In this document: positions 43,498-51,676 of the stretch, one piece after another | How the letters are laid out: each line of letters begins with the position of its first letter | How positions within the stretch are numbered: the first letter of the stretch is position 1 | Assembly (NCBI RefSeq): GCF_001428895.1 | Contig: NZ_LMJA01000028.1 | Location: 129,972-193,971 of the forward strand | Origin: Mycobacterium sp. Root265 | GTDB taxonomy: Bacteria > Actinomycetota > Actinomycetes > Mycobacteriales > Mycobacteriaceae | Direction of reading: 5' to 3' | Length of the DNA: 64,000 nt | The notes under the pieces: generated by a model | Told to the model about the DNA's origin: nothing | The model's input: the letters and a program-made list of their open reading frames with translations, nothing else | Databases searched by the model: none | Made by a program: the position numbers and the translations under genes

Positions 43498-45543
43498 ATG
43501 ACCAGGCAGCGGACCCGGCTGGGCAGGCTTGCCGGCCGGGCAGCGACAGGGCTGGTGAGTGCCGCACTGATTGCGGGCATGGTGCTGCTGGCGCCACCGG
43601 CCGCGGCGACACCGGAAGGTGACGCCGATGCGGCGATCACCGCTGCCTGGGAGACCGGCGGCGGTGACGGGGGCCCACTGGGTCCCAAGGACGGTGGGGT
43701 CTACCCGGCCGGTGACGGCTTCGGGCAGAACTTCGCGTCGGGCAAGATCTTCTTCACCCCCGACACCGGTGCGCATATCGTCTCGGGCGCCATCCTGGAG
43801 AAGTACGAATCTCTCGGTGGCCCCGCGGACAGCGATCTGGGCTTCCCGACGATCGATGAGGGCGCGGGCCGGGCGGCCAACAGCCGTAACTCGACGTTCA
43901 GCGCGCCGGACAAGCCGGTCATCTTCTGGACGCCGGACACCGGCGCCCGGGTCGTTCGTGGCGCCGTCAACCAGGCGTGGGACGCCCTCGGCGGTTCGGC
44001 CGGGGTGCTCGGAGTGCCCAGCGAGGACGAGACCACAAACGGCGACACCGTCACCCAGAAGTTCACCGGCGGCGAGATCTCGTGGGACCGCAAGACCAAG
44101 GCCTTCACCACGGTGCCGCCCGAGTTGGCGGGTCAGCTCGGGGCCATCGAGGTCCCCTCGGACGCCACATCGGCGATTGCCGCCGCCCGCCGGGCGGCCG
44201 GCGGTGCGCTGGGTCCGCTGGGTGCCGAAGAGGGTGCGCAGTACGCGATCGGCGCCGACGGGGTCGGGCAGAACTACGCCGGGGGCAAGATCTTCTATAG
44301 CCCGGACACCGGCGCCAATGTGGTCACCGGCCAGGTCCTGGCCAAGTACGAAACCGTCGGCGGACCGACGGGGGATCTCGGATTCCCCACCACCAGTGAG
44401 GCCGACGGCGGTCTGACACCGCAGAGCCGCGTCGTCGCCTTCGCCGCCGCGGACAAACCGGTGATCTTCTGGACCCCCGACTTCGGTGCGGTGATCGTGC
44501 GCGGCGCGATGAACGCGGCCTGGGACAAGCTCGGCGGCGCGACCGGCGAGCTCGGCGCCCCGAAGGCCGATCAGACCGAGAATGGCACCGTCGTCAGCCA
44601 GCAGTTCAACGGCGGTTCGATCTCGTGGGACAAGGCGACAAACAAGTTCAGTACCGAACCTGCCGGCCTGCAGTCTCAACTCGCCGGCCTGGAGGTCCCC
44701 GGTGCGGACGCACCGCAGGCACCGGCCGATGCGCCGGCGGCCACCGGCGGCTCGGACAGCGGCGACAAGTGGTACTCCTCGCCGTGGTGGTGGCTGCTGG
44801 GCCTGATCCCGCTGGTGGGTGTGATCGCGCTGATCGCCATCGCCGTGCTGCGCAACCGGCGGCCCCGCGAGGACGACGAGTTCAGCGATGACCCCTACGA
44901 GCGCGGCTATGACGGCGGATACGAGGACCGTTACGAGTCCGGCTATCCCAGCCGTCCCGAACCGGCCGTCTACCCGCCGCAGAGCCCGTGGGCGTCGGGG
45001 ACCCCGGCCGAATCCGACTCCGCCGATGACGAAACCGGTGACGACGACTACGAGTACAACGAGGAACCCGGCGACTACGAGTCCGACGAGTACGGCTCCG
45101 ATGATCATGACGTCGAGGGCGATGAGCTCGAGGAATTGGGCGCCACCGAGGAGCCGTTGAGTTTCGATCACGATCCGGATGCGGTCGACACCGCGCCGAC
45201 GCGGATCGAAGCGCCGCCCGAGACCGGTGCGGAGGAGTTCGATCCACCGACCACGGTCGTGCCGCTGACCTCCGGTCTTGCGCAGCCCGAGTACGAACCG
45301 GATTTCCCCAGTGGCCGTCACGCCGCGATCCAGATCGAGGAACCCGAGGACGCCGGCTGGACTTCGATGCGTCTTGCCACCGGTGATCGCTACCGGGCCC
45401 CCGAGGGCTATCCGATCAAGGCTGACACGAAAACCGGGCTCTACTGGGCTCCGGGTAGCCCGGGATATCGCGACACCGAGGCTGAAATCTGGTTTGCCAG
45501 CGAGGAATTCGCCCGGACGAACGGATTCGTCCGGGCGGACTGA
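43498..45543 (+). CDS. Membrane-anchored LGFP-repeat surface protein
   Basis: A 681-aa protein. After a signal-like hydrophobic segment (about residues 14-34), residues 40-400 hold LGFP-type repeats, with phrases such as LGFPTIDEG and QKFTGGEISWD alternating with KPVIFWTPDTGA; LGFP repeats are thought to bind the cell wall. A transmembrane helix (about 430-450, WWWLLGLIPLVGV) follows, then a long acidic Asp/Glu/Tyr-rich region, and a C-terminal module with GLYWAPGSPGYRDTEAEIWF, a sunset-domain-like pattern. By position it is the Rv2721c counterpart. ATG 43498 has a GGGAGGA ribosome site. A hairpin lies inside the last codons. Confidence 0.83.
   Translation: MTRQRTRLGRLAGRAATGLVSAALIAGMVLLAPPAAATPEGDADAAITAAWETGGGDGGPLGPKDGGVYPAGDGFGQNFASGKIFFTPDTGAHIVSGAILEKYESLGGPADSDLGFPTIDEGAGRAANSRNSTFSAPDKPVIFWTPDTGARVVRGAVNQAWDALGGSAGVLGVPSEDETTNGDTVTQKFTGGEISWDRKTKAFTTVPPELAGQLGAIEVPSDATSAIAAARRAAGGALGPLGAEEGAQYAIGADGVGQNYAGGKIFYSPDTGANVVTGQVLAKYETVGGPTGDLGFPTTSEADGGLTPQSRVVAFAAADKPVIFWTPDFGAVIVRGAMNAAWDKLGGATGELGAPKADQTENGTVVSQQFNGGSISWDKATNKFSTEPAGLQSQLAGLEVPGADAPQAPADAPAATGGSDSGDKWYSSPWWWLLGLIPLVGVIALIAIAVLRNRRPREDDEFSDDPYERGYDGGYEDRYESGYPSRPEPAVYPPQSPWASGTPAESDSADDETGDDDYEYNEEPGDYESDEYGSDDHDVEGDELEELGATEEPLSFDHDPDAVDTAPTRIEAPPETGAEEFDPPTTVVPLTSGLAQPEYEPDFPSGRHAAIQIEEPEDAGWTSMRLATGDRYRAPEGYPIKADTKTGLYWAPGSPGYRDTEAEIWFASEEFARTNGFVRAD
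45510..45537. terminator. Perfect hairpin inside the 3' end of the LGFP gene
   Basis: CGCCCGGACGAA and TTCGTCCGGGCG form a perfect 12-bp stem around CGGA. It lies within the last ten codons of the LGFP protein gene and just ahead of the convergent lexA stop, with only 6 bases between the genes. It can act as a terminator for one or both. Confidence 0.7.
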
Positions 45544-45549
45544 GCGTCC

Positions 45550-46224
45550 TCAGATCTTGCGGATGACGGTGACGACCTTGCCGAGCACGACCGCGTCGTT
45601 ACCGTCGATGGGGTCGAACGCCGGGTTGTGCGGCATCAGCCACACCTGACCGCGGGTGCGCTTGAAGGTCTTGACGGTGGCTTCGCCGTCGATCATCGCC
45701 GCGACGATGTCACCGTTGTCGGCGACGTTCTGCTGGCGGATGACCACCCAGTCCCCGTCGCAGATGGCGGCGTCGATCATCGACTCGCCGACCACCTTCA
45801 GCAGGAACAGCGAACCCTCACCGACGAGCTCGCGGGGGAGCGGGAAGACCTCTTCGACAGCCTCCTCCGCGAGGATCGGCCCGCCCGCCGCGATCCGGCC
45901 GAGGACCGGGACGAAGGTGGGTTCGGGCAGTGCGTCCGAGCCCGCGACATCGGTGGCCACGATCGGGGTCACCATCTCGTCGGAGCCGCGGACGTCCACG
46001 GCGCGTGGGCGGTTGGGGTCCCTGCGCAGATAGCCCTTGCGCTCCAGGGTGCGCAGCTGATGGGCCACCGACGATGTCGACGTCAGACCGACGGCATCGC
46101 CGATCTCGCGGATGCTGGGCGGATAGCCGCGACTGGTCACGGAGGTGCGGATGACCTCCAGGATGGTGCGCTGACGCTCGGTCAGGCTGGAGCGTGCCTC
46201 AGGGGTTTCGGTGCTGTCGCTCAT
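45550..46224 (-). CDS. lexA: SOS repressor LexA
   Basis: A 224-aa repressor. The N-terminal winged helix ([12 protein letters not shown], then [20 protein letters not shown]) binds SOS boxes. The C-terminal peptidase has the Ala-Gly cleavage site in RIAAGGP, the catalytic Ser in VGESMIDA and the catalytic Lys in ATVKTFKR, so RecA-stimulated self-cleavage is intact. ATG 46224 begins the family sequence; the longer open frame upstream is not used. An SOS box lies 33 bases before the start, so lexA is probably autoregulated. Confidence 0.97.
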   Translation of the reverse strand: MSDSTETPEARSSLTERQRTILEVIRTSVTSRGYPPSIREIGDAVGLTSTSSVAHQLRTLERKGYLRRDPNRPRAVDVRGSDEMVTPIVATDVAGSDALPEPTFVPVLGRIAAGGPILAEEAVEEVFPLPRELVGEGSLFLLKVVGESMIDAAICDGDWVVIRQQNVADNGDIVAAMIDGEATVKTFKRTRGQVWLMPHNPAFDPIDGNDAVVLGKVVTVIRKI

Positions 46225-46256
46225 GGCGCCGAATGTAGTCGCCGTGGCACAGATAA

Positions 46257-46272
46257 TCAAACATGTGTTCGA
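46257..46272 (-). promoter_or_regulatory. LexA SOS box of lexA, overlapping the doxX stop
   Basis: On the minus strand TCGAACACATGTTTGA matches TCGAAC-N4-GTTCGA with one mismatch. It coincides with the last codons and the TGA stop of the upstream DoxX-family gene, so the operator is embedded in coding sequence. Confidence 0.82.
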
Positions 46273-46703
46273 GGCGTGTCGGATTTGGTGGCGCCGCGCG
46301 GGACCGCGGTCGACCACAGCGCCCATGCGATCAGTGCGGGCTGGAACAGCAGCCGGACGAACCTGCTGGTGTCGCTGTTGAGGCCGAAACCGTCGGCATG
46401 ATTGGCGAATTGAGCGATGTTGCCGGGAAAGATCAGCACGAAGAAGGCCGCGAGCAGCCGGCCGACCAGCACCCGGTCGCGCCGCAGCAGGGCCAGTCCG
46501 ACGCCGAGGGTGATCTCGACGCCGCCCGAGGCCATCACCACGCCGTCCGCGTCCATCGGCACCCATTTGGGGACCTGGGCCTGGAACTCCTCGCGAGCCC
46601 AGAACAGGTGACTGAACCCGGCGAAGATCATGGCGCCGGCGAGTGCCAGCCGTGCGATCGTGCGGGCCCGGGTGGTCGGCGGCGGGGCGGGAAGCTCACT
46701 CAT
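46257..46703 (-). CDS. DoxX family membrane protein
   Basis: A 148-aa protein with four hydrophobic helices and the DoxX-like phrases [16 protein letters not shown] and [14 protein letters not shown]. DoxX proteins are small inner-membrane proteins; one in M. tuberculosis is part of a membrane oxidoreductase complex with SodA. This one overlaps the upstream ohr gene by 8 bases, which suggests a shared oxidative-stress transcript. Its final codons contain the lexA SOS box. Confidence 0.85.
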   Translation of the reverse strand: MSELPAPPPTTRARTIARLALAGAMIFAGFSHLFWAREEFQAQVPKWVPMDADGVVMASGGVEITLGVGLALLRRDRVLVGRLLAAFFVLIFPGNIAQFANHADGFGLNSDTSRFVRLLFQPALIAWALWSTAVPRGATKSDTPRTHV

Positions 46704-47118
46704 CGGCCACCGTCAGGGTGACCTCGATGTTGCCGCGGGTGGCATTGGAGTACGGGCACACCTGGTGGGCGGCCTCGGCAAGCTGTTGCGCCGTCGCGTG
46801 ATCCACGTTCGGCAGGGTGATCTCGAGTTCGACGGCCAGGCCGAAGGCGCCGTCATCGCCGGATCCGAGTGTCACCCGGGCGCCGACCGCGGAATCGGAG
46901 ACGTCGGCCTTCTGCTGGCGCGCGACCAGGCGCAGTGCGGAATGGAAGCATGCGGCGTAGCCGACGGCGAACAGTTGCTCGGGGTTGGTGCCCGCGCCCG
47001 ACCCGCCCATCTCCTTCGGGATGCTCAGCGCCACATTGACTTTTCCGTCCGATGTGCGTCCGTGCCCGTCGCGTCCCTCGCCGGTGGCGAGCGCCTCCGC
47101 GGTGTAGAGCGTCTTCAT
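46696..47118 (-). CDS. ohr: Organic hydroperoxide resistance protein Ohr
   Basis: A 140-aa thiol peroxidase of the OsmC/Ohr family that reduces organic and fatty-acid hydroperoxides. Both active Cys are present: C57 in GYAACFHSAL (peroxidatic) and C121 in HQVCPYSNATRGN (resolving). The N-terminal KTLYTAEALATGEGRDG is typical of Ohr rather than OsmC. It lies 19 bases after the ohrR-type regulator gene and would be derepressed when that regulator is oxidised. Confidence 0.94.
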   Translation of the reverse strand: MKTLYTAEALATGEGRDGHGRTSDGKVNVALSIPKEMGGSGAGTNPEQLFAVGYAACFHSALRLVARQQKADVSDSAVGARVTLGSGDDGAFGLAVELEITLPNVDHATAQQLAEAAHQVCPYSNATRGNIEVTLTVADE

Positions 47119-47137
47119 ATCCGATCCTTTCGTGTCG

Positions 47138-47569
47138 TCACTGCGAGGAATTCAGGTGATGCACCAGTCCGCGTAGCACGTCTCGCAGCGCGGCGATGTC
47201 GGCCTCGGCGGCGTCCGTCGACGCCAACAGGCGTTCCGGCACACACGCCGCACGCGACTCCAGCGCCCGCCCGGCCGGCGTCAGCGACACCTCGACACGG
47301 CGTTCGTCGTCGGCGGCGCGCTGCCTGACCACCAGGCCACTGTTCTCGAGCCGCTTCAGCAGCGGCGACAGCGTCCCGGAATCGAGGTGCAGGCGGTGGC
47401 CCAGATGCCCGACCGAACAGTCCTGCTCCTCCCACAGCACCAGCAGCACGAGGTACTGCGGATAGGTGATACCGAGTTCGTCGAGGAGTGGGCGGTAGGC
47501 CGCGGTCATGGCCCGGGAGGCCGAGTACAGCGCAAAGCACAGCTGGTCATCGAGTCGGGCTGCGTGCAC
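47138..47569 (-). CDS. ohrR: OhrR-type MarR peroxide-sensing repressor
   Basis: About 143 aa from GTG 47569. The reactive Cys of OhrR regulators is present near the N-terminus in DDQLCFALYSAS (C11 from this start), followed by the conserved ITYPQYLVLLVLWE and the winged helix with LDSGTLSPLLKRLENSGLV. Oxidation of this Cys by organic peroxides releases DNA. A GTG at 47587 is also in frame but lies inside the operator. It precedes ohr and doxX on one strand. Confidence 0.87.
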   Translation of the reverse strand: MHAARLDDQLCFALYSASRAMTAAYRPLLDELGITYPQYLVLLVLWEEQDCSVGHLGHRLHLDSGTLSPLLKRLENSGLVVRQRAADDERRVEVSLTPAGRALESRAACVPERLLASTDAAEADIAALRDVLRGLVHHLNSSQ

Positions 47570-47583
47570 CGCACAACCATATT

Positions 47584-47600
47584 GCACAACTAAATTGTGC
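47584..47600. promoter_or_regulatory. OhrR operator-like inverted repeat
   Basis: GCACAA and TTGTGC form a 6-bp inverted repeat around CTAAA, and the right arm runs on into GCAATT. The site is AT-rich compared with its surroundings and lies directly upstream of the chosen ohrR start. It resembles OhrR operators in composition and position. Confidence 0.6.
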
Positions 47601-47643
47601 GCAATTGATGTACGGGCCGGAGGCGCGACCGACTCCCGCCTAC

Positions 47644-47666
47644 TTGTCGGTGGTCCCGTCTATCGT
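47644..47666 (+). promoter_or_regulatory. PafBC-type damage promoter upstream of the LysM gene
   Basis: TTGTCGGTG at 47644-47652, eight bases, then TATCGT at 47661-47666 fits tTGTCRgtg-N8-TAnnnT exactly. It points toward the LysM gene 98 bases downstream and has the same layout as the recA element at 17249. Confidence 0.8.
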
Positions 47667-47697
47667 TTCGCAACAGTTCGATCACATGTTCTATTCA

Positions 47698-47713
47698 TCG
47701 AACACATGATCGA
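47698..47713 (+). promoter_or_regulatory. LexA SOS box upstream of the LysM gene
   Basis: TCGAACACATGATCGA differs from TCGAAC-N4-GTTCGA at one base. It lies downstream of the PafBC-type element and 51 bases before the LysM gene, so LexA could block transcription from the upstream promoter. Confidence 0.78.
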
Positions 47714-47763
47714 CTAGCATTCGAACACAGAAGCGAACGCCACCTACTCGGAGAGGCAGTCAG

Positions 47764-48261
47764 ATGACAATTCTCGAAGCTCGCCCGGTCAGCCGGAACA
47801 GTGCATTTGCCCCGGCCCCCACGGCCCAGCCGTCGACGGCCGCCGAGGTGTGGCCGCTGCCCCGCGATGTGGTGGTGCGCCGCCGCCGCGTGCAGCCGAC
47901 CCGCCGTCCGGGTGGTGCGCCGCTGGGCCACCGCGGCACCGGGGTGCTGATGTCGCGTGCCTCGCACCGGCGCCGCCCGATCACCCCGGCCGCCACGGTG
48001 CTGATGGCCCTGCTGGCCGGTGGAATCACCTTGTGGCTCGGGCTGGTTGCGCAGCTGGGTGGCCCGACCGAGGAGCCCGTGCAGCTGCCCACCCGGTTGT
48101 CGGTGGTGTACGTGCAGGACGGCGAGACCCTGCAGCACATCGCGCACCGGGTGGCACCCGATGCGCCTACGGAGCCGGTGGTCGAACGCATCCGCGAGCT
48201 CAACAAGCTGAACTCCAGCACGGTGCAGGCCGGGCAGACCCTTATCGCGCCGATCGGCTGA
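47764..48261 (+). CDS. LysM-domain membrane protein (Rv2719c/ChiZ-like)
   Basis: A 165-aa protein with a basic, Pro/Arg-rich cytoplasmic N-terminus, one transmembrane helix at about residues 78-98, and an extracytoplasmic LysM domain (VYVQDGETLQHIAHRV through NSSTVQAGQTLIAP) that binds peptidoglycan. Position between lexA and nrdR matches Rv2719c (ChiZ), a DNA-damage-induced protein that interferes with cell division. Upstream it has both a PafBC-type promoter and an SOS box, which supports a damage-checkpoint role. A GGAGAGG ribosome site precedes the ATG. Confidence 0.87.
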   Translation: MTILEARPVSRNSAFAPAPTAQPSTAAEVWPLPRDVVVRRRRVQPTRRPGGAPLGHRGTGVLMSRASHRRRPITPAATVLMALLAGGITLWLGLVAQLGGPTEEPVQLPTRLSVVYVQDGETLQHIAHRVAPDAPTEPVVERIRELNKLNSSTVQAGQTLIAPIG

Positions 48262-48360
48262 GACGTGCTCGTCGGCGCGGGAGTGCGACTGCCACGCGTC
48301 ACCCAGGTAGGCTCGAAGACATTCGAACTGGTCGACCTGCGGTGCGGCAAAGGAGCGGTG

Positions 48361-48822
48361 ATGCACTGTCCTTTCTGTCGCCATCCTGATTCGCGTGTCG
48401 TCGACTCCCGGGAAACCGATGAGGGTCAGGCCATCCGGCGTCGCCGCTCCTGCCCGGAATGCGGGCGCCGATTCACCACTGTGGAAACCGCGGTACTCGC
48501 GGTCGTCAAACGCAGCGGTGTCACCGAACCGTTCAGCAGAGAGAAAGTCATCAAGGGTGTGCGCCGGGCGTGCCAGGGCCGCCAAGTCGATGACGATGCC
48601 CTCAACCTGCTGGCCCAACAGGTCGAAGATGCGGTGCGTGCCGCCGGATCGCCCGAGATCCCCAGCAACGAAGTGGGTTTGGCCATCCTCGGCCCGCTGC
48701 GCGATCTCGATGAGGTCGCCTACCTGAGGTTCGCCTCGGTGTACCGGTCATTCACCTCGGCCGCCGATTTCGAGCGCGAGATCGAGGCGCTGCGCGCCCA
48801 TCGCGTCTCCACCTCCGGCTGA
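48361..48822 (+). CDS. nrdR: Transcriptional repressor NrdR
   Basis: A 153-aa regulator that represses ribonucleotide reductase genes in response to ATP/dATP. The N-terminal zinc ribbon is complete: MHCPFC, then [12 protein letters not shown]. It is followed by the ATP-cone domain with [22 protein letters not shown] 48361 is set by the zinc-ribbon start; upstream open sequence is not family-like. The stop is 1 base from the convergent PhzF-like gene stop. Confidence 0.95.
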   Translation: MHCPFCRHPDSRVVDSRETDEGQAIRRRRSCPECGRRFTTVETAVLAVVKRSGVTEPFSREKVIKGVRRACQGRQVDDDALNLLAQQVEDAVRAAGSPEIPSNEVGLAILGPLRDLDEVAYLRFASVYRSFTSAADFEREIEALRAHRVSTSG

Positions 48823-48823
48823 A

Positions 48824-49522
48824 TCAGTCCAGCCGGACGCCGGTGTCCTCGACGACCCGGCCGGCGATCTTCACCCAGCCCGCCGGATCCCACCACGAGC
48901 GGATCTCGGATCCCTTGCCCTGCGTGACGAGCAGATCCCGGCTCAGATAGTCGGTCATCCGGACCGCCGCCGAACCGGTCGCCTCGTCCTCGGCGATCCC
49001 CAGGTGGGGGGCGAACATCCGTGCGCGCAGCGCACCCTGTTCGCGGTCGGTCCATGCCCAGACATAGTGCTCGACGTCATCGCTGTAGTCGGCTGGGTCG
49101 GCGGCCAGCACATCGTCGGGCGTGTGCAGGTCGTAGATCGCCAGTTCCGGCGCCCAGTCCGAACGCGCGCTGATCGCGGTCCACTCGCCGTCGGGTTCTG
49201 ACAGGTAGTCCACCCGCACCAGGCCGGCCGGGACGTGCAACGTCCGGACGGGGGTGCCGCGGTTCTTGAGCCACCACGCGGTGCCCACCGTCGGGTGCCC
49301 GGCAAACGGCAGCTCGGTGACCGGTGTGAAAATCCGGATGTGCGCGCTCGCCGCACCGGACTCCGGGATGTCGACGAATACGGTCTCGCTGTAGCCCAAT
49401 TCGGCGGCGACGCGCTGGCGGTCGGACGGATCCACGGTCGACGCATCGATCACGCCGAGCGGATTGCCGAACTCGCCGTGTGCATCGGTGAACACCCGCA
49501 GGACAGTGACATCGACGGCCAT
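48824..49522 (-). CDS. PhzF-family isomerase-like protein
   Basis: A 232-aa protein related to PhzF/diaminopimelate-epimerase-fold isomerases. The family phrases GNPLGVIDA near the N-terminus, [22 protein letters not shown] and [12 protein letters not shown] are present; Glu in SETVFV is the usual catalytic base position. It is shorter than typical PhzF proteins (about 260-300 aa). The substrate is not known. ATG 49522 starts the family sequence. It belongs to the minus-strand run with the alpha/beta hydrolase gene and corresponds to Rv2716. Confidence 0.82.
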   Translation of the reverse strand: MAVDVTVLRVFTDAHGEFGNPLGVIDASTVDPSDRQRVAAELGYSETVFVDIPESGAASAHIRIFTPVTELPFAGHPTVGTAWWLKNRGTPVRTLHVPAGLVRVDYLSEPDGEWTAISARSDWAPELAIYDLHTPDDVLAADPADYSDDVEHYVWAWTDREQGALRARMFAPHLGIAEDEATGSAAVRMTDYLSRDLLVTQGKGSEIRSWWDPAGWVKIAGRVVEDTGVRLD

Positions 49523-49535
49523 ACCCCGATGGTAG

Positions 49536-50558
49536 TCAGGTGGCGCTGCGCTCGTCGGCCCCCATTGCATCGAGCACGGCGACCCTCGTGCCCAGCGAAC
49601 CGGTGATGGCGCCTTCGCTGATGCCGGTGCGCAACAACCCGCGCAGCATCTCGTGGTCGTACTCGGCCGGAATCGTGGTGTCGATGAAGCGTTGCACCAC
49701 GTCGACGAATCGATCGGCATCGTCATGGAACGGGAAATGCCCGGAGCCCTCGAAGATCTCGAGTTCCGAGCCCGGCATCGCCGCGTGCGCGAGCCAGGCG
49801 TGGCTGACCGGGATGACCGAATCGTGGGAGCCCCAAACCAGTTGCACAGGAACCGATTCGGTCAAATAACAGCGGTCCAGCATGGTGACCACCTGGCCGC
49901 GCCAGTCGACCACCGCGCGCAGGGTGCGGGCGAACGCCGAGGACGCGGTGGGTTCGGGGAGGTCGGCGAGCACCCGCAGCGCGTCGGGCAGGTCGCGGCC
50001 CAGCCCGGTGGAACCGAGCATCGCCCCGCCGAAGCGTCCGGCGGCCTGCAGGGCAGGCAGCACCAGTGGCAACCGCAGCAGTGCCAGCGCCTCGGTGGCC
50101 ATCGGCAGCGCCGCCAGACGCAGCACCACGTTCACGTCCTTGCTGACACCGCCCGCGCCGACCAGTACGAGCCGGTCGACCAATTGCGGGAACTGATAGG
50201 CGAACTGCATCGCCACCCCGCCGCCGAGGGAGTGGCCGACGACCGTGACCCGGTCGATGTCCAGCACGCTGAGCAGATCACGCATGCCGTTGGCGTAGGC
50301 GGCCACCGAGTAGTCCGCACGCGGCTTGTCGGACTGGCCGTGGCCCAGCAGATCCGGTGCGATCACCGTATACCGCCGGGCCAGCATCGACTGCACGGTG
50401 TGCCAGGTCGTCGAGTTGTCACCGATACCGTGGATCAGCAGGATCGCCGGGCCCGAGCCGGCCACCCGGAACGCCCGCCGGTAGCCGTGGATGGTGCGGA
50501 ACTGCAAGGTGGGAGAGATCTCCCGCACGCTGCGCAGCTTGGGCTTGCGATCGGTCAT
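49536..50558 (-). CDS. Alpha/beta hydrolase (Rv2715-like)
   Basis: A 340-aa hydrolase. The oxyanion region is [13 protein letters not shown], the nucleophile elbow is [12 protein letters not shown], and the catalytic His is expected in [15 protein letters not shown], with an Asp in [10 protein letters not shown]. Substrate is unknown; relatives include esterases and C-C bond hydrolases. ATG 50558 is chosen for its GGAG ribosome site at good spacing. It lies in a run of minus-strand genes with the PAC2 gene 36 bases upstream. Confidence 0.87.
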   Translation of the reverse strand: MTDRKPKLRSVREISPTLQFRTIHGYRRAFRVAGSGPAILLIHGIGDNSTTWHTVQSMLARRYTVIAPDLLGHGQSDKPRADYSVAAYANGMRDLLSVLDIDRVTVVGHSLGGGVAMQFAYQFPQLVDRLVLVGAGGVSKDVNVVLRLAALPMATEALALLRLPLVLPALQAAGRFGGAMLGSTGLGRDLPDALRVLADLPEPTASSAFARTLRAVVDWRGQVVTMLDRCYLTESVPVQLVWGSHDSVIPVSHAWLAHAAMPGSELEIFEGSGHFPFHDDADRFVDVVQRFIDTTIPAEYDHEMLRGLLRTGISEGAITGSLGTRVAVLDAMGADERSAT

Positions 50559-50594
50559 CTCGGTCACTCCTCGCAATCCGGTAGCGGAGCTCGG

Positions 50595-51575
50595 TCAGGT
50601 GGTCTCGTCGCCGTCGGTGAAGCCTTCGCCGAACTTGCCGTCCGCCTGCTGAGCGAGGAAACGTTCGAACTCCGCACCCAGTTCGTCACCGCTGGGAAGC
50701 TCCTCGTCACGTGCCAGCAACGAGCGATTTTCCTGAGCGGCAACGAACGCATCGTACTGACGCTCCAGCTGAGTCACCACCTGAGCGACTTCGGCGCTGG
50801 CCTCGACCTGTTCGTTGATCTTGGTGTGCACCTCGGCGGCGGCCTCACCCAGTGCGTTCAGCGGGATCTGCAGCGAGCCGGCCCTCGCCGCCTCGGTGAG
50901 CAGGCTCTCGGCGGCCGGCGGGTACGCGGTCTGGGCCAGGTAGTGCGGCACATGCACGGTGAAACCGACGGCGTCGTGCCCGTGCTGGCTCATCCGGAAC
51001 TCCAGCAGGCTGGAGACGCTGGCAGGCACCTGCACCTCGCCCACCCACGGGGTGTACTCGGCGATGAGCTCGGTGTTCGCGGAGTGCGCGGTCAGCGTGA
51101 CCGGACGTGTGTGCGGCACCGCCATCGGGATGGTGCCCAGTCCGATGGTCTGACGCACGCCCAGGCGCTCGGCCAGCAGCCGGACGGCCGTCACGAAACG
51201 CTCCCAGCGCAGGTCGGGCTCCATGCCTGCCAGCAGCAGGAACGGGGTGCCGACGCTGTCGTGCAGCGCGTACAGGTTCAGTTCGGGCTGGTCGTAGCTG
51301 CTGAAGTGATCGGTCTTGAACGTCATCATCGGCCGCCGCGACCGGTAGTCCAGCAGCTCATCGATGGCGAAGGACGCGACCAACTCGGTGTCGAGGGTGT
51401 CCTTCAGATGTTGCGCCGCCAGCTTGATGGCGTGACCGGCATCGGAGAACCCCTCCAGCGCGTGGATCATCACGGGCCCGCGTCCGTCCGTGGTGGACAG
51501 TTGCGGGGCGGGGAACTCCAGCTCGTACATACCGTTCTGGTCGGGCTGGTAGTGCTGTTCCTGATTTTCGGCCAT
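50595..51575 (-). CDS. PAC2 family protein (Rv2714-like)
   Basis: A 326-aa protein of the PAC2 (proteasome assembly chaperone 2-like) family. The opening ALEGFSDAGHAIKLAAQHL and later MMTFKTDHFSSYD are typical of the actinobacterial branch. Its role is not established. The C-terminal third is helical and acidic, ending around FLAQQADGKFGEGF. ATG 51575 has a perfect AGGAGG ribosome site; the longer open frame upstream is not used. Confidence 0.85.
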   Translation of the reverse strand: MAENQEQHYQPDQNGMYELEFPAPQLSTTDGRGPVMIHALEGFSDAGHAIKLAAQHLKDTLDTELVASFAIDELLDYRSRRPMMTFKTDHFSSYDQPELNLYALHDSVGTPFLLLAGMEPDLRWERFVTAVRLLAERLGVRQTIGLGTIPMAVPHTRPVTLTAHSANTELIAEYTPWVGEVQVPASVSSLLEFRMSQHGHDAVGFTVHVPHYLAQTAYPPAAESLLTEAARAGSLQIPLNALGEAAAEVHTKINEQVEASAEVAQVVTQLERQYDAFVAAQENRSLLARDEELPSGDELGAEFERFLAQQADGKFGEGFTDGDETT

Positions 51576-51676
51576 GTGGTTCACCTCCTGTTCACTAGTG
51601 TCTCGCACTTTGCCGTCGTCGCAGTGTGCGACCCCGGACATCTGTGCCAACACGGGGGAGGCTGCCGGAAGTCCCG

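Noticed and set aside
43324-45321. 665-aa minus-strand open frame opposite the LGFP protein
   Set aside because: Its low-complexity sequence mirrors the repeats of the real gene; no motif is seen.
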